NCBI GenBank assembly: GCA_014338405.1
Contig: JTDE01000461.1
Location: forward strand, 60,480-124,479
Length of the DNA stretch: 64,000 bases
From: Paragonimus skrjabini miyazakii
Taxonomy: Eukaryota > Platyhelminthes > Trematoda > Plagiorchiida > Troglotrematidae
Direction of reading: 5' to 3'
Of this stretch, positions 22,504 through 35,986 are shown one piece after another (within the stretch, counting starts at the first letter, position 1; every line of letters starts with the position of its first letter). The notes under the pieces were generated by a model. It worked only from the letters and a program-made list of their open reading frames with translations, was not told the DNA's origin and searched no databases. Both the position numbers and the translations under genes were made by a program.

Positions 22504-25500
22504 CTCGAAATGATAAAAAACTATGATATCCACAATTTAAAAAAATTAGCGCCATTTATTCACTGCTATCTCTTACTTCTACACACCTGCACAATTTTAT
22601 CTAGCTTGCCAATATGAAATTGATTCATCTCAATTCACTTTGAGCTGTTAGTATTAATCGGGCTGCTTTCTTGGCTGGATGACATTGTTTAAGTCTCACA
22701 TGCTGGTGACTGATATATTGTTACTAGATAAGTCATCGATATTCAGCAGTGACCATTTTAATTGCCAACGGTAATTCGGTCAACTGAGAGAACAGACATT
22801 AGCAACGTGATTATTTCACTTTAATTAAGCGGATATTCCAACAGTGCACTTACAGTGAAGTTTTAGAAATGGAAGCAGAGTCCATAGTGAACTGAAGGCT
22901 GATCCGTACAAGTTGTATGTAGTGAACCACATTTTCCCTTATTTTGTTTCAGAGTGTAGAAAATATTTCATACTATTGCTATTTTGTAACACATATACCG
23001 TCCGCCAACTCAGTCAACATGAACAGCTGAAGTGCATCTCAACAGTTGCATCTTGCATTTCTCTTGTAGACTAAGTCAAGGAAGAGGTCGACATTCGGTT
23101 ACTAGCCTAAAGACTGTAGCTCACAAAAGTTAGACGGGTGCGCCTTATTTAATTAGTATGATGCCATCAAGCAGTCAAATGTGATCGCTGTCTAAATTAT
23201 CAAATATTTTTTTAAGCCTACCTAGAATGTAAGAAACTTTATGTTCACCTTGCTCCATCAACACAAAGCAAACCCAACAGATAGTTTTTAGTCAATTTTG
23301 GCGTATTTAGCAACTTGCGCTTTAAAAGTTGACTCTGTGTTCTGTGATTAAATGTCAAAATGGCAATCCACACACGCAAAGTTTATTTACAGTGTTTTAT
23401 CCAGGTGGTCTGCGAGAAGTTGTATATGTTACTTTCCTTATAGATTGAACCTTTTCATACCGGTAAGCTTACCTAATGGGTGACTGTGTTCAGTCCACGG
23501 GTATACTAAAATACCTCATATGTTCGATTCATTGTATAGCATTTTCCTGACAAAGAATTAATTACAAGTTGAAACAATCGTCCACTACCTCGCTTATGGT
23601 CACTTTAGTCAACTGTCAGAGAAATTAGTTCATTATTTAATGTGATTTATCTCAACTACTAATATGTATGAGGTATTTGCTCTGAGAAATTGCCGTGGCA
23701 TCAACCAACTATATTCTATGCAATTCTAGCTTAGTTTAAACGATTTGAGTTTAACTGACGCAGGCAGTTTTAGGTAGTCTGTTTTCAGATTACAAATAGA
23801 AAACAGATTAAACGCGCGCGCAGGAGTTTCGCAAAATCTCTGTAAGTAGTTTCAACGACGAACAGTGCAACAAAGCTGGCTGATGGTTTCTGGTGTCTGT
23901 CACATATGAGCTGCGTCAAAACTGGCCTGTTCGGTCCTTATTTTCATAGTAACAGTGTATGCGCTGGTTATCATTTTGAGATGGAAATACGTGTACCATT
24001 GGTTGGCATGAATGTTGTCTGTCATTACTGATAAGAACGAAACAATTTTCCTTGTCCTGGCCGGGAAACCGATCGGTTGAGATCGCGACATGCTCTGCTA
24101 AAATTCACACACATTCGACAACTTGAGGGGCATGTACATTTGTTGGTTATCTGCCAGGTTTTGCTCTGTGTGTAAATAGCCTGGCTACCGTGTGAACAGC
24201 AAAACATCAACTCTCACTCAATTATAGACTAAGCATCATCTGTGACTCATCACTTGCATTGTCGATCTATCCTGTAATGTTCACCTAGAACCTACTCAGA
24301 TGTTGGATTATAAGTATTCGGTTAACCACGTTTCACAACGAATTGTGTCAGTTTTATTTTTATTGAATCAAACAGGATATTATCTCAAATGTGAACTTTA
24401 TCAATGTTTCGTTGAACGCAAATATTTTCTGGTGATATCTGGCGTCAGAAGCCTGGATGTTCATCCGATACACCGGGCACGATTTTAGTAATTTCATCGT
24501 AGTGTATGTTGCTAAGTTGTTCACTATCCAGTAATTCCTCTTATGAAACAAATTGTTAGCCACAGGTCAGTGACCTACCTGGTCTATTACACAAACAACA
24601 TTGAGATTAGCTGATGTAACACGATTACCTGTTGATCCAATGAACCAGTCACTGAGTGAACTAAACAACTTCATATCTGCTTTGAGTTAATCAAAACTAA
24701 AAGTTATTGTCAACGAGGAAGTCGGGGAATCTTTGATTTTTTTCATTTAGGCGAAACAAGGTATTCCAGTTCAAAACGACCAACAAATTTATTAATTAAT
24801 AATGCCTTAATTTACCGTCAAAATGTTTCTAAATTTGACAACACTGTGCGAAGATGTTTGGTCTACACCATATGTAACTGTGTTCAGTCTGGGTTCGTTT
24901 GTTTGTCTTCTAAATCTCAGAAGACAGTCCGATGACGTCCACATATGTAATACTGGATAGTTCATTACACATTTGGTTGTACACAGATTGATACTTTTTC
25001 ATATCTCGGTGGTTAGAAAGCGGTTGGAATGTTTTCACCTACTCCTCAAGGTAGTGGATAAACAGAGCTATTTGGTATTATAGTGATGTTCAGCCAAATT
25101 CGATTGAACTGATAATCACATGTTGATTGGAATTTCACTGATGTGATAGACGGAAAGTAACTAGATATGTTAGCTCATAAAGCCAAATATCTGACAAACT
25201 CTTAAAACTTAACGAGCGGAGGTTTACACTCCTTATTGTTCAAAATTCTCGAAGATCACATGTAAACAGTAAAGATGCAAATAAACAATTTCTTGGTCTT
25301 GTGTCAAATCGGAGTCTATATGTTTCTGACAAAAGGCGATGAGGTTCACTTAATAGAATGAATTTATTTACAGTTGGGATGTAAGAGGTTTTGGTTTATA
25401 GAAACGATGGTGTCCAAATTATATAACAATTTAATCAATTAGAACGCATCGACCGATTCAAGCTGAGGTTTCAACAGAAGTAAATTGCGCTTAACAACAG

Positions 25501-28500
25501 GTTTTTTGAAGTAGTTGTTAATTATTTTTGGAATCAAACCTAGAAATCAATCTAAACATAAACTGGTTTATTAGTTAGGCATCTATGAAGGAAAACATTC
25601 GAGTGTTGTATTAAATAAGAAGTGTGATAGTAAAGGAAGATTTTTCAAAACAGCTTCCCAATTCTTGTGACGCAAATTCACCAGTCAAAATACCAAAAGA
25701 AGTAACAAGAAGAATTAGAAGTGCCTTTGACATGGTTTGTTAATGGTATCCTTGTAGTTATGTAACATCGGATTAATGTTACAGCTAATTTGTATTTCAA
25801 ACGACAATATATGAACACACTTGAGACATTTGATTTTGCCGATAGCTAGGTGGGGATTCGATTAATCTAACATTAGCAACACCCATATAAAATTATAATC
25901 TCAAAATCCCGCAAATTTACTGTCCAGGTTTTTTTTCTAAATGAAGAGCCAACGTCAAGTTTCGCTTTACGTAATATTTTTTTGCAACGTTTAACCTCTC
26001 CACACTCAGGGATTAAATGCATTTCACGTTCCAATTAAGCAACCATATTGACAACAACGTTGTTCGGCTCACAGCTCCATTTGTTCTGGAGTAAAGTTTT
26101 ACAGACCAAACCTACACTTATATTTACTCAACACCCCCGCGTACCAATTTCCATGAATCCGGTGACTGAACAGCTCTCATTATGGCGTTATCGACCAGTG
26201 TTTGCAGAATGGTTACTGTGTATTTTCTCGAGGTGATGGACAAACTGGGGGTTTATTCAAAATTTAATACGGATGGATACGTAGATAAACTAATTTGGTG
26301 ATGCCTATTCTGGAGATAATGGCGCTGTGACTACCTAGGCTGCTATTTGAGAAAATAGACCATGTTGGAAAGTTTGATAGTGGTTAGGATATGCATAGTA
26401 TGTCAATGTTAACATCTGAAATGTACCCGTCGATTGCTGAGGACATCGTATGTATGGGTTTTCTTTTCCATAATAACACTTCAACAGGTAGTTTGTTTCG
26501 TAGTAGATAAAATAATATTCGAACGAAACTTTGAATACATTCTACTAATGTCTGCAGAACATCTTTCAGGAACGTGCTGTGCACGCCAAATCGTTCAAAT
26601 CCTCGGCAAATAACAATTTATGACCTAATTTTACTTTCAAAACTACATTAAGCTTTACAACTAGGTAGAACTAGGGAGCTCAATGAATGTGAACTTTTAT
26701 TTTGAACTGTCTTAGCAAATATAAAGCTTAAGTGACCTAAAAACCTCATTCGCTTTCATGTCAACTGGATACATTTTACGTGAAACCTGAATGTGTAAAG
26801 TGAATTTGAATAACAACAAATATAAATTTTGTTACACAACGGTATTTATTCCGCTTAAGAGATGGGGTTTAACCAATCCACCAGCTTTCAAGAATAATAT
26901 CTAAACTAGTGTAAACTGTAAGTCACGTCAAACAGATCAAAATCTATCTACCGAATAGTTTTTAAAAACCGATTTATAATTGAGACGGGAACAAACATTT
27001 CTAGATGTGCACCAAATTTCTGTCGATGGACTTCAATTAAGCGTATTAGTCAAACTGTGTTTAGTCACGTTAATATCATCAGTTTCAAACTCAGTTCAAC
27101 CTATAACGGCATGTTTGTTGAACATAAAGAAACCTGCCTTATTCTTCATATGCTTCACAGTTTATTGATTATATATTGAATTCCCTAAACTTTACGTTAA
27201 AAACTATCTGATTTGTCGTTTGTTCAACCACTGTACGGCTGAGCTTGATGAAGTGTGTGACGTTCCAAGTCTTGGACCACGTGGATAGCATTATTAAAAA
27301 CATTCCTTGGAAAACTTGGATTTATCGTTCACACACCCAGTTAAATTAAAGCTGAGTGGTTACGGTACGGTGCGGGTGTGAATCGCTCGAATTCAACAAA
27401 CCACGGTGCCAAACTTTTTTATGTCTGTCAAAGTTAATCACGGCCAAACATCTTCCTCTTGACCATCAAGTTTCTTATTGATTTTGAATTAAAGTGCCAT
27501 TTAACCGAATGCATTAGTAATTTGTCCAAATAGTTTAACTTGAGATAACAACTAGGAAAAAAATTTTCAGGTAAATTTCATTGCTGATTGAAAGGCGACC
27601 CAACTTAAATTGTAAGTTACATAGACCGTACCAGTGCCATTAGAATGCCCTCAACATTTGATTTAATTTCACTCAAGAAAGTGGTCGTTGATCAGGAATT
27701 TAAGTGTTGATCATTCTGGAGACAGAAAGCTTTGACTGACCTTACGTAACTCTTGGTGAAGATGGATGTGGGACTAGCGTGGTACTTTAGGTGCCCATAC
27801 TTTCAAGTCCAACAGCTATTTCATATACTACATCAACCCACTCACTGGTCGTGGACATGACAAGTTGAATCAGCTTGCTCTGCGATGACCTTGAATGATA
27901 ACCGCATGTCTGCTGGTGATTGGCAGGAGACTGTGATTCTCAGTAGTATGATACCACTCGCGATTGATTGCAGTTTTTGCATATTGGTTAACCTTTTAGT
28001 TAGTTCCTGTCGATAAGAACCAGACAGGAGTTCCAGTGTAGTTAGAATTCTTCACTTGTGCATAACCCCCAGAGGCCGGAATGTTCGATGTGATCACTCT
28101 ATCAGGACGTAACAATGTTGACCACTGTGAGAATGTTCTCACCTTGGGTATGTCCAATATATCCTTTGCAAACACTTAACTACATACACTTGCAGATATT
28201 GCTCAACTTGTTCACATGAGGAGACAGTAATTCTCCCACTGGCTGTGATATGCGTTTCGGGAACCACAAGTGTGCAGTTTGAGCTTACAGAAGGCATTAC
28301 GATTGCTGACCGTTGTTTTGATATATGTTACGTAACAGAATATTTCCGCTAACACAAACTGAATTTCACCTGCAAGTGTTCATGATTTTCCCATTTCCAG
28401 AGATTTTTCAATCAGCCGTTTCCAGAAGGGGGAATTTTTTCCGAGTTTTATAATGTTAGGTTGATCAGCAGTTCATAACTTTACCCGCAATAAAATTTGT

Positions 28501-29637
28501 AGAGCATACGTTAACTTCATCATAAGTAGTGGTGTGGTAGTCAACACAGTTACTTCATGGCAGCATAGCTGGCGTTTAGATGTCGGTCATAACAGCAAGC
28601 TAATGGTTCACGGGCAAATTTCAACAAAACAACTCTAACCTGTTATTTCATTTCAATAGAAGATTGCTGTACCATGTACTCAGATGTCAAAAAATTGGTG
28701 TGTCGAAAAATATATCCATAGTTGTTAAGTTTCACGTGTTTTACGCTGAGGTATTTCTTAGTACTACAGGGTGTTATGTCTCATTTTTTACGGAATTCAT
28801 CACTAGCGAAGTTAAACTATGATTCATACAATTGTCAAATGGAAGTACTAACCACCAAGTCATTGTCCAGTAGTTTAAAAAGGCGAAATTGTCATAGCTG
28901 AAAATCATGTCAGCAAAGTAATGAAGTTTGTCAGAATGCATATCGAGTGAAAGCATGGATACGCGCTATTGAAGAGCACTAACTAGAATGGAACTCTACT
29001 GCATTTTTTTTAAGAGGATCTGTTAGAAAGTCAAATTTGCACGGGAACTTTAAGATGGGTTGCAAATGGTGTACACCTGATAGGGGTTTAAATACCCAAC
29101 TACTGTTTAGTAGTGTTATTGTCTGTGAATTAGTCACCGGTCAATCACCATCTCTTCTCCAAAGTGTGGAATGTCAACCCATTCGAAGACTAGTGATTGG
29201 GTGTCGTACATAAAATCACAAAGCAAATTTCCTTAAGACGGCTTGAACTATCCATCCGAAATAGCGCTGACGGGGGAATTGATGCTCGAACAACAATTTT
29301 ACGAAGTAATTGCACAATGTTTAACGACCAAAAAAATCAATAAAGCACAAACAGTTAAAACCACTTCTTTTGTCGAATCGTGATTTTCCAGGTTTCTTTC
29401 TAGCAAAGCATTAGGAAGATGAGATGACTTGCACTCCAACCTATAAGCACATCAAAAGTATTACCCACACTTCTCCTTCATACTATGAAAAAGAATAATT
29501 CAGACTGTTTTACAAAATGGACCACAAAACTTGGCAAACGGAGCAGCCGTTGTTAATTCATCTAGACAGTCGCAGCCAGAATAGTGCTTCAATGAAATAC
29601 CGTTTAAAAGCTTTGCTTGTGTTACACACTTGCTTAC
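22504..29637. other. Stretch without a supported gene
   Basis: About 7 kb of AT-rich DNA with short open frames on both strands. No transposon motifs, RNA genes or clear exon signatures were found. If the protocadherin tail exon at 12.7 kb is real, this is intron. Confidence 0.45.
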
Positions 29638-29941
29638 AGTATTTTCTTATTTGTATAAATGTACTTTCGTAAACATCACTTCTGATGAATGATACACCGG
29701 TTTTGCCTTCGAATGCGTACACACGACCGTACATACAGAGATGTTTAAATGACAAGTTGAGATGCGCACGTCTATCATAAAAGACTATTGATGTGTGGGA
29801 TGTTCTTCCATCAACTGCGGTACAAAGACCAAGTGGCCTGTACAGATCATTGTTCATTCCACAACATTTAAGCCAGTATACATGTTGCCATTCAACCATG
29901 TATTTGATTGATATGAACATCTGACTGTTGTTGGGCGGCAA
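29638..29941 (-). CDS. Candidate coding exon, unknown protein
   Basis: A minus-strand frame open for 127 codons. A donor (TACT|GTAAGC) at its inner side marks a likely exon end, and a CAACAACAG acceptor lies close to the other side. The peptide includes GLCTAVDGRTSHTSIVFYDR and several Cys, with codon use typical of protein. No family is recognised. It lies downstream of the protocadherin exon on the same strand, but no phase argument ties it to that gene. Confidence 0.3.
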
Positions 29942-31873
29942 CAGTAATCAAATTCTTGATTTTGACCTATCTATTGTGAATATCAAACACACATGTGCAT
30001 ATCAACCATCAATTTATGGCTAGTTGTTTTATCCAAGTGTACATTTGTCTGGATTAGTTAAGATTACAGCGAATTTACTCTTAAGGGTGCCAGTAGGTAC
30101 GAGAATAACCGGCTGTTGTATTTTTAGTAACTATGAATTTCAAAAATGAAATACAGAATTCATAGCCATTGTTACCAAATTAGTAATCCATCTCCATTTA
30201 CCGCGCCCCGATACATATTTTTTTAAATTGTATATGAAGTTTAGAACAAAGAAAGATTAGTTTAATTTCAACTTCTTTTAAGGGGAACTGTAGTGAAAAA
30301 ATGAATCAAAATAATTTCTACAGATAACCTAAAATTATTAGTTAATAATTTCAACAAATTAGACAAAATTCAAATATCGAACGTTTCGAAATTGTTGGAG
30401 GTGCAACTGATTTAGTTCTTTCAATGTGATGATATACGTGCAGGCTAACTTCCTTCATTTGTATTTTGTTTACTGGAGAACAGTGATAAATATTTGTTAG
30501 TGGTAAATTAGTCAGCGGTTACTTAATCCACTGGGATAAAAAGGTTAGCCACAAACCTTTATCATGGCTTGGTTACTAGACCGAAGATTCACATGAACAC
30601 AATAGACAGACTTAACAAGCAATGTGACTATCACTGCCAGGTGCTTGGCTGAATGTTTTCACCGTAGCTGTCGGGTTTGTATAGGAAATTTTTGTGTTCA
30701 AATGAATGAGAAGACTGCAGTAACGAACTGGTTGACTTTATAACCAAGCGGGGCTAGAAACGTGACAGACACATTGGAACCCTAGGAAATAGACGTAGAA
30801 TGTGAATGCCCTAATTGTCGTCCTTGCAGTTCATTTCTAGTGCCTCTCAACAATTACTATACAATGGACTGACTTTGGTACAGTGATTTCTAGTTGTCGA
30901 GCCTTAAGCTGAGTTGAATAAAATACAGAAGTTTTCATAGCGTCCACTTGAGAATTTAAGTTTCCGTACTTCTTGACGAGTGGTTTGCACTACTTAGAAA
31001 CAGAAAAAATCAAAATTTTGTTTACAACTTAAGACGTTTGGCTGCACAAACACTGTCTAATTAGGCCATGGATACCATGTCTAATCGCTCACATTCTTAA
31101 TTGCAAGGAATTGACAAGCAGCTTTTGGAACGTACCGGCTCCAAAACGTAGAATGAAACACTGTCATGAGTTGCCAGTTGACCAGTAAAATCAGTGATTC
31201 TAAGTCAGTCGATTACAAATTTCCAGCAATGCATTCAAGATATGAATGTCTGAACGATCTACTGGCGGAACTCAGTGATTCCGCATTCTTCGACTAGAAA
31301 TTTACTGGCACCCTTGGTATGTATCAAATAGATCAATATTTTGTTGTTAATGGCCATTGCTCACAGAAGATTTCCTCCAAAATCGGCTGATTTTAAACCT
31401 CAGGCCACAAAATAATGTATAACGGGATGCTAATAACTCAACTGATTTCACCAGACACACTAAAGCGTGCATCTCAAGTATAATAGATAAAAGTGAAGAA
31501 TTTAAGCTAATTAGTCCCTTTCAATCAATTGGTCAGCTCCAGGACGAGAGCAGGCTTGCGCATGCTCTTTTGAGTTGTTTTTCATCAACACAGCCTCAGG
31601 GGATGCTAGCAGACACGGATCATTGTTACACACTAGCTTAATAAACAAATCATCCGAATCAACACAGCGCCCTGTTGAGTGAATATTCCGAATCGTTTAT
31701 GAACTCTAGTTTTCTATTCGTTCTTGTCTTTTCCGGCTTGACTCTGTAAAAGGTTTCGCAAACCACGTCAACAAATTTTCAGCTGCGTGCTAATAGAAGT
31801 CTACGAAAACCGAGTGGTAGAGGACATAAAAGGGAGAAGAATGTTTTGTTAAACTTCTTGCTTATGAGACCTA
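29942..31873. other. Stretch without a supported gene
   Basis: AT-rich sequence, no convincing exons, repeats or RNA genes. Confidence 0.4.
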
Positions 31874-31990
31874 CTACTGCGAGTAGAAGACATTGTGCAC
31901 CGCGGTCCAACTGCTATAAACAAGCGTCTCAAGGTAATTTGAACAGCATGAAACAAAGCGGTAGATGGATAGTTTCCACTGCATCGCAAG
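31874..31990 (-). CDS. Possible short terminal exon, phase-compatible with protocadherin
   Basis: A good acceptor (TTTGTCCTCAG) on the minus strand is followed by 38 open codons and two tandem TAG stops. It would join in phase 0 to the protocadherin exon across an intron of about 580 bases, giving an alternative short C-terminus. The peptide has no recognisable feature and no poly(A) signal is obvious behind it, so a chance acceptor is likely enough. Confidence 0.2.
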   Translation of the reverse strand, partial: LAMQWKLSIYRFVSCCSNYLETLVYSSWTAVHNVFYSQ

Positions 31991-32574
31991 CTGAGGACAA
32001 AGTCTCTTGTACGGACCGAATTAACTATGCATATATCTGTTTGTGTTGTGGCAAACGTCAATAAGATTTTATAGAACAATTAGTTTGACAGTCATTCATC
32101 AACCCATCAACTTGTAACCATGTGGTTGATAGAGTAAAACAAAGGGGTGGCGTGGAACTAAATGAAATGTTTGAAAGTTCTGGTAACTTCCACGGTACTG
32201 TCGGATTAGTCAAAAATGCTTAGGTGGTTGGGTAACGATGATATAGCATTTACTTAGGAAATACCTAATTGTGTGGAGGTAGAATTGTTCTAGTTAATTT
32301 TGCCAAACAGTATGTCCTTCAAGTCATGTGATCCTCCATTAATCACATGTGGCAACATGGTCGTGATATTCGTGAATAGAAGTAAAAGGCGATGAGTTTT
32401 GCATGCGAGATGCCTATAGTTCCATTTCTGGCAAATAGTGTTGCTTCTACCGTTGACAAATGCTTGAAATTAAAAGCCTGGGGGAACTGACTACAAATGA
32501 CGTAAGCGAGTGTCTAAATTTCAACTCTAAACGACTTTGAAGTCAAGACTGGTGACAAACCAAAATCCGCTTAC

Positions 32575-35500
32575 CTTAATATCGACCGTTTTTGGGTTTA
32601 TCCTAAAATTTTGGGCCACTTGACATCGTTTTCCTTCATGTATTTCTGAATTTCCAGTCTCCTGACAATCGGATTTTACGGCTTGACAACTATTACTAAT
32701 TGGACTGAGAAGTATATGGTCGCTGCCCAGGGTTCGTTCATCAAACATTTTATTTCCTCCTTGGCACTGGCCATCGAACGGTAACAGAGCGACGCCACTT
32801 TTATCGCTTCCCGCATGACTGTTATGCATTCTGTCGAGAGTCGCATTTATTGCCGAAAAATTGTAAATCGGTGGTGGTCCGAAGTGTCCCATTGTGTAAC
32901 TGTTCGACTCTACGTTCCATCTATATAAGCTACCCCCATCGGACAGCACGGAGTTAGCTTTCGGCGTATGATAGAATTTGCCGAGAGCACTCAACTGTCC
33001 GTCGAGAATTAATCCGTCCTCAACTGTCACTTGTGAGTTAAGTTGAAGTTGTGACATATCTGGAAAGGACTGTACCGGTTTTCGATTTGTGTAGTAACAA
33101 CAATCACAACACAGTTTGTTCGATCGCCGTCGCATAGAAAGAAATGCCAACAGAAGGCAGATCGATGTAAGGCACATAATAAAAACCAGCAGGATGGTCA
33201 TTGCAATTCCGAGATGCCCGCTAGATAAAATGTAAGACAGCAATCCTCTACTGCTGCCCTCCATTCCAAGGACACTTGAAATTGGTGCGGAAATTTGTAT
33301 GAACAGTCGGGCAGTAGTGTCAAACGGCGGATTGCCATTGTCACTGACACGTAGATAGACTTCGGCCAAGCCGGCTTTCATCAGGCCTGTGCCTCGAACC
33401 CCCAGACCAACAGTCAGTTCTCCAACAGAAGCAGTTACGGCAAAATAGTTTGGCACAGATGAGGCCATGTCAGGTTGGTTATTGCCGTATACGCTTTGAA
33501 CTTCTGTGAGTGGAGTGAAGTAAACAGCTACCACGTGATAAGTTAGATTGGCATTATGAGGAGCGTCTGGATCGGTGGCCATCAGTTTACATACACGCTG
33601 ACCCCGATAAAGGGGTGCCGTCATATTTAGCAGACCTAATTCGTGAAGTTTGCTTACACCCAATAGGCGCGAACCGTGCTTTGTTGTTTGCTGATTTGGA
33701 ATATAATCTGCATTAGGCACGAGTGGAACCAAAGACTCCCAGACTGGGTTATTATCGTTCTCGTCCAGCACATCGACAACAATTGCTTCTGTTGTATTTC
33801 TGGAATGTGGTTGGCCAATGTCATAGAGAAGCACGTGCAACAAATATTGACTGTGTTGTTCTCTGTCCAAACTTTTTAGGGTGAACAGTTTCCCAGATTC
33901 TTTGTTAATCATAAAACTGTCATTCTGGAGAACTCTACCACCGCTGGAAACTGAAAGGAGTTTATAGCGCACGGTTCCATTGTTACCGTAGTCTTTATCC
34001 ACTGACGTTAATTGCCCCACAAGATCAGAGAAACCAGGTCGATTTTCCACTATTTGGAGCACCCTGTTCTCCGTTAACTCAGGAGTGTTGTCGTTGACAT
34101 CTGTTAGTAAAACCGTTATATTGGCCATAGCCGTTGTAGCCTCTCGATCCACAGGCACGTCCTTATCAGTAGCGTGTACAGTAAAACGAATTTTTGGAGT
34201 TTCTTCTCTATCTAAAACCACTCTAGTCGTTATGATTCCAGTATAAGGATCGACGTGGAAAAACGATTGAGCCTCGCGTGACAGATAATAACGTATGTTT
34301 GGTGTGGCATCCAGGTCGGTTGCCTGAACCTGAAGAACAAAAGTACCTGGATCCCCCTCTTCTTCTATCACCACTGTGTACAAACGCTTTTCGGCCAGAA
34401 ATTCCGGCCTAAATTCGTTGGCATCGAGCACGACAATCGGTAAATTTTTTTCTGTCATTCTTTTTGGTGATCCTTTATCTGAACATCTAATGGTGATGTA
34501 GATTACTCCATCCGACAACAATTCCCTATCAAATGTCCTATTGGTGCTCAGTCTATACATTTCCCTGCCCTTGGCAGAATTCGCATGTTCCAGGTAGAAC
34601 TGTTGACCAGTGTCTTTTAAATGACATTCTACAGCACTATTTTCACCGATGTCTTCATCACCGACTATCAATAATCCAACGCTGGTTCCAACAGGTTGAT
34701 TTTCTTCTACTGATAGCATTTCTCCTGATTTATTTGAGTTGTCAACTCGACCCTGAACTGGACGCACTTCAACCCACGGTGCATGATCATTTACATCGAT
34801 AACATTTAATCGAACCACCGTCTGCCCAATCAGAGGAACCACCCCTGCATCTTCCGCTAGTATTGGGATAACATAACGCGATTGTTCCTTAGCATTCAAT
34901 GACTTTTTAGTGTACAGCTCTCCCGTTACTGAATTTAGGATGAAGTGCGTCAAAACGGAGTGACCGATTGGCTGTCCGAATCGATATCGAATGCGACCAC
35001 GTGGCCCAGAGTCAGCATCCGTCGCTTTCACTGTAAGAATTGTGGTTCGATTCATCACGGTCTCATTGACTTCTATCTCGTAAAGTGATTTGTCAAATAT
35101 GGGCTTGTTGTCATTCAGGTCTGTAATTTGTATTTGAAAGGGTTGGACACCACATTTAGGAATAGGATGACCTCCGTCACACGCAACTAACTCTCCAGTG
35201 TAGTTTGATTTCTTTTCTGCGTCTAAGTCGGCCAAAACAATTAGATTCAAGGTGAACGGTGGATGATAAGAAATGCTGAATATATTTTGATCCAATTCTT
35301 CACCTCGTAAACTATAACTCTGAACAGAGTTCGAATCAGAATCTGCATCTTTTGCGGCAATCAGAGGCAGTTCATAACCAACCGGAACAGATTCCGAAAT
35401 GTTGACCACGTAATACATCGGGGTTTGGTTGCCAACCCCAGTGATCGGAAAGAACGGTTGATGATCGTTAATGTCAACAACGTTAATTATCACATTCATC

Positions 35501-35952
35501 CAGTATTCCTGTGCTACAAAAAGAGCCAAATGAATTTCACAGGTTTTGCTGCTGACCATTTGTTTCTTTTCTCTCGAGAGTGAAACAACTGTCCATGGGT
35601 GTTCGTTATCTGAAACAATATTTTCCGATGGAACTTCAGCTTGAGGACAAAGTGTTTCTCGATCAATACGAGACGCAACAAATAGTTTACCACTATCCTG
35701 CTCCACGCGGAAAAGGCCCTGTTTGTAATCATCGTACAGTTCAAACTGTTTCAATTGATTATAGGGTATGAGAAATTTTCGTTCTGCGTCGAGTTTCAGA
35801 TTGCCGATAAATGAGCCGACTTCCGATTCTTCGTTTATGGAATAAGTTAGTTCTTTCTGAGTAGAATATTTTATTACGTCGTTGTTTTCCGTAGTACATT
35901 GTCGCAACCGTAGTGCACACACGAATAACAGTTGTACAATAGGGGTCCACAT
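32575..35952 (-). CDS. Protocadherin, large first coding exon (seven cadherin repeats)
   Basis: A calcium-dependent cell-surface adhesion or recognition receptor. The exon encodes 1126 residues: a signal peptide (1-19), seven extracellular cadherin repeats, a membrane span (about 913-938) and the start of the cytoplasmic tail. Repeat-end calcium linkers lie near residues 160 (DINDHQPFF), 278 (DLNDNKPIF), 386 (DVNDHAPWV), 510 (DANEFRPEF, degenerate), 618 (DVNDNTPEL) and 730 (DENDNNPVW). DRE and DxD calcium motifs recur between them. A CCDCC cluster just inside the membrane suggests palmitoylation. Seven repeats and one giant exon match delta-1-type protocadherins. The exon ends at ATTAAG|GTAAGC in phase 0; if unspliced, 15 more codons (ending KVV) precede a stop at 32527. 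Further tail exons lie at lower coordinates. Confidence 0.95.
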
Positions 35953-35986
35953 GAACTTTTTCTGTTGTGTACAAACGGAGCTAGAG
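35953..35986 (-). promoter_or_regulatory. Short 5' leader and candidate splice acceptor
   Basis: On the minus strand a pyrimidine-rich acceptor (CTCTTTTTAACTCAG) ends at 35987, 34 bases before the protocadherin ATG. Flatworm genes commonly have an upstream leader exon or receive a trans-spliced leader at such a site. The sequence shows the acceptor; which kind of splicing uses it cannot be seen here. Confidence 0.35.

Noticed and set aside
33676..34802. Plus-strand frames opposite the protocadherin exon
   Set aside because: Antisense shadows of a secure coding exon; no motifs.
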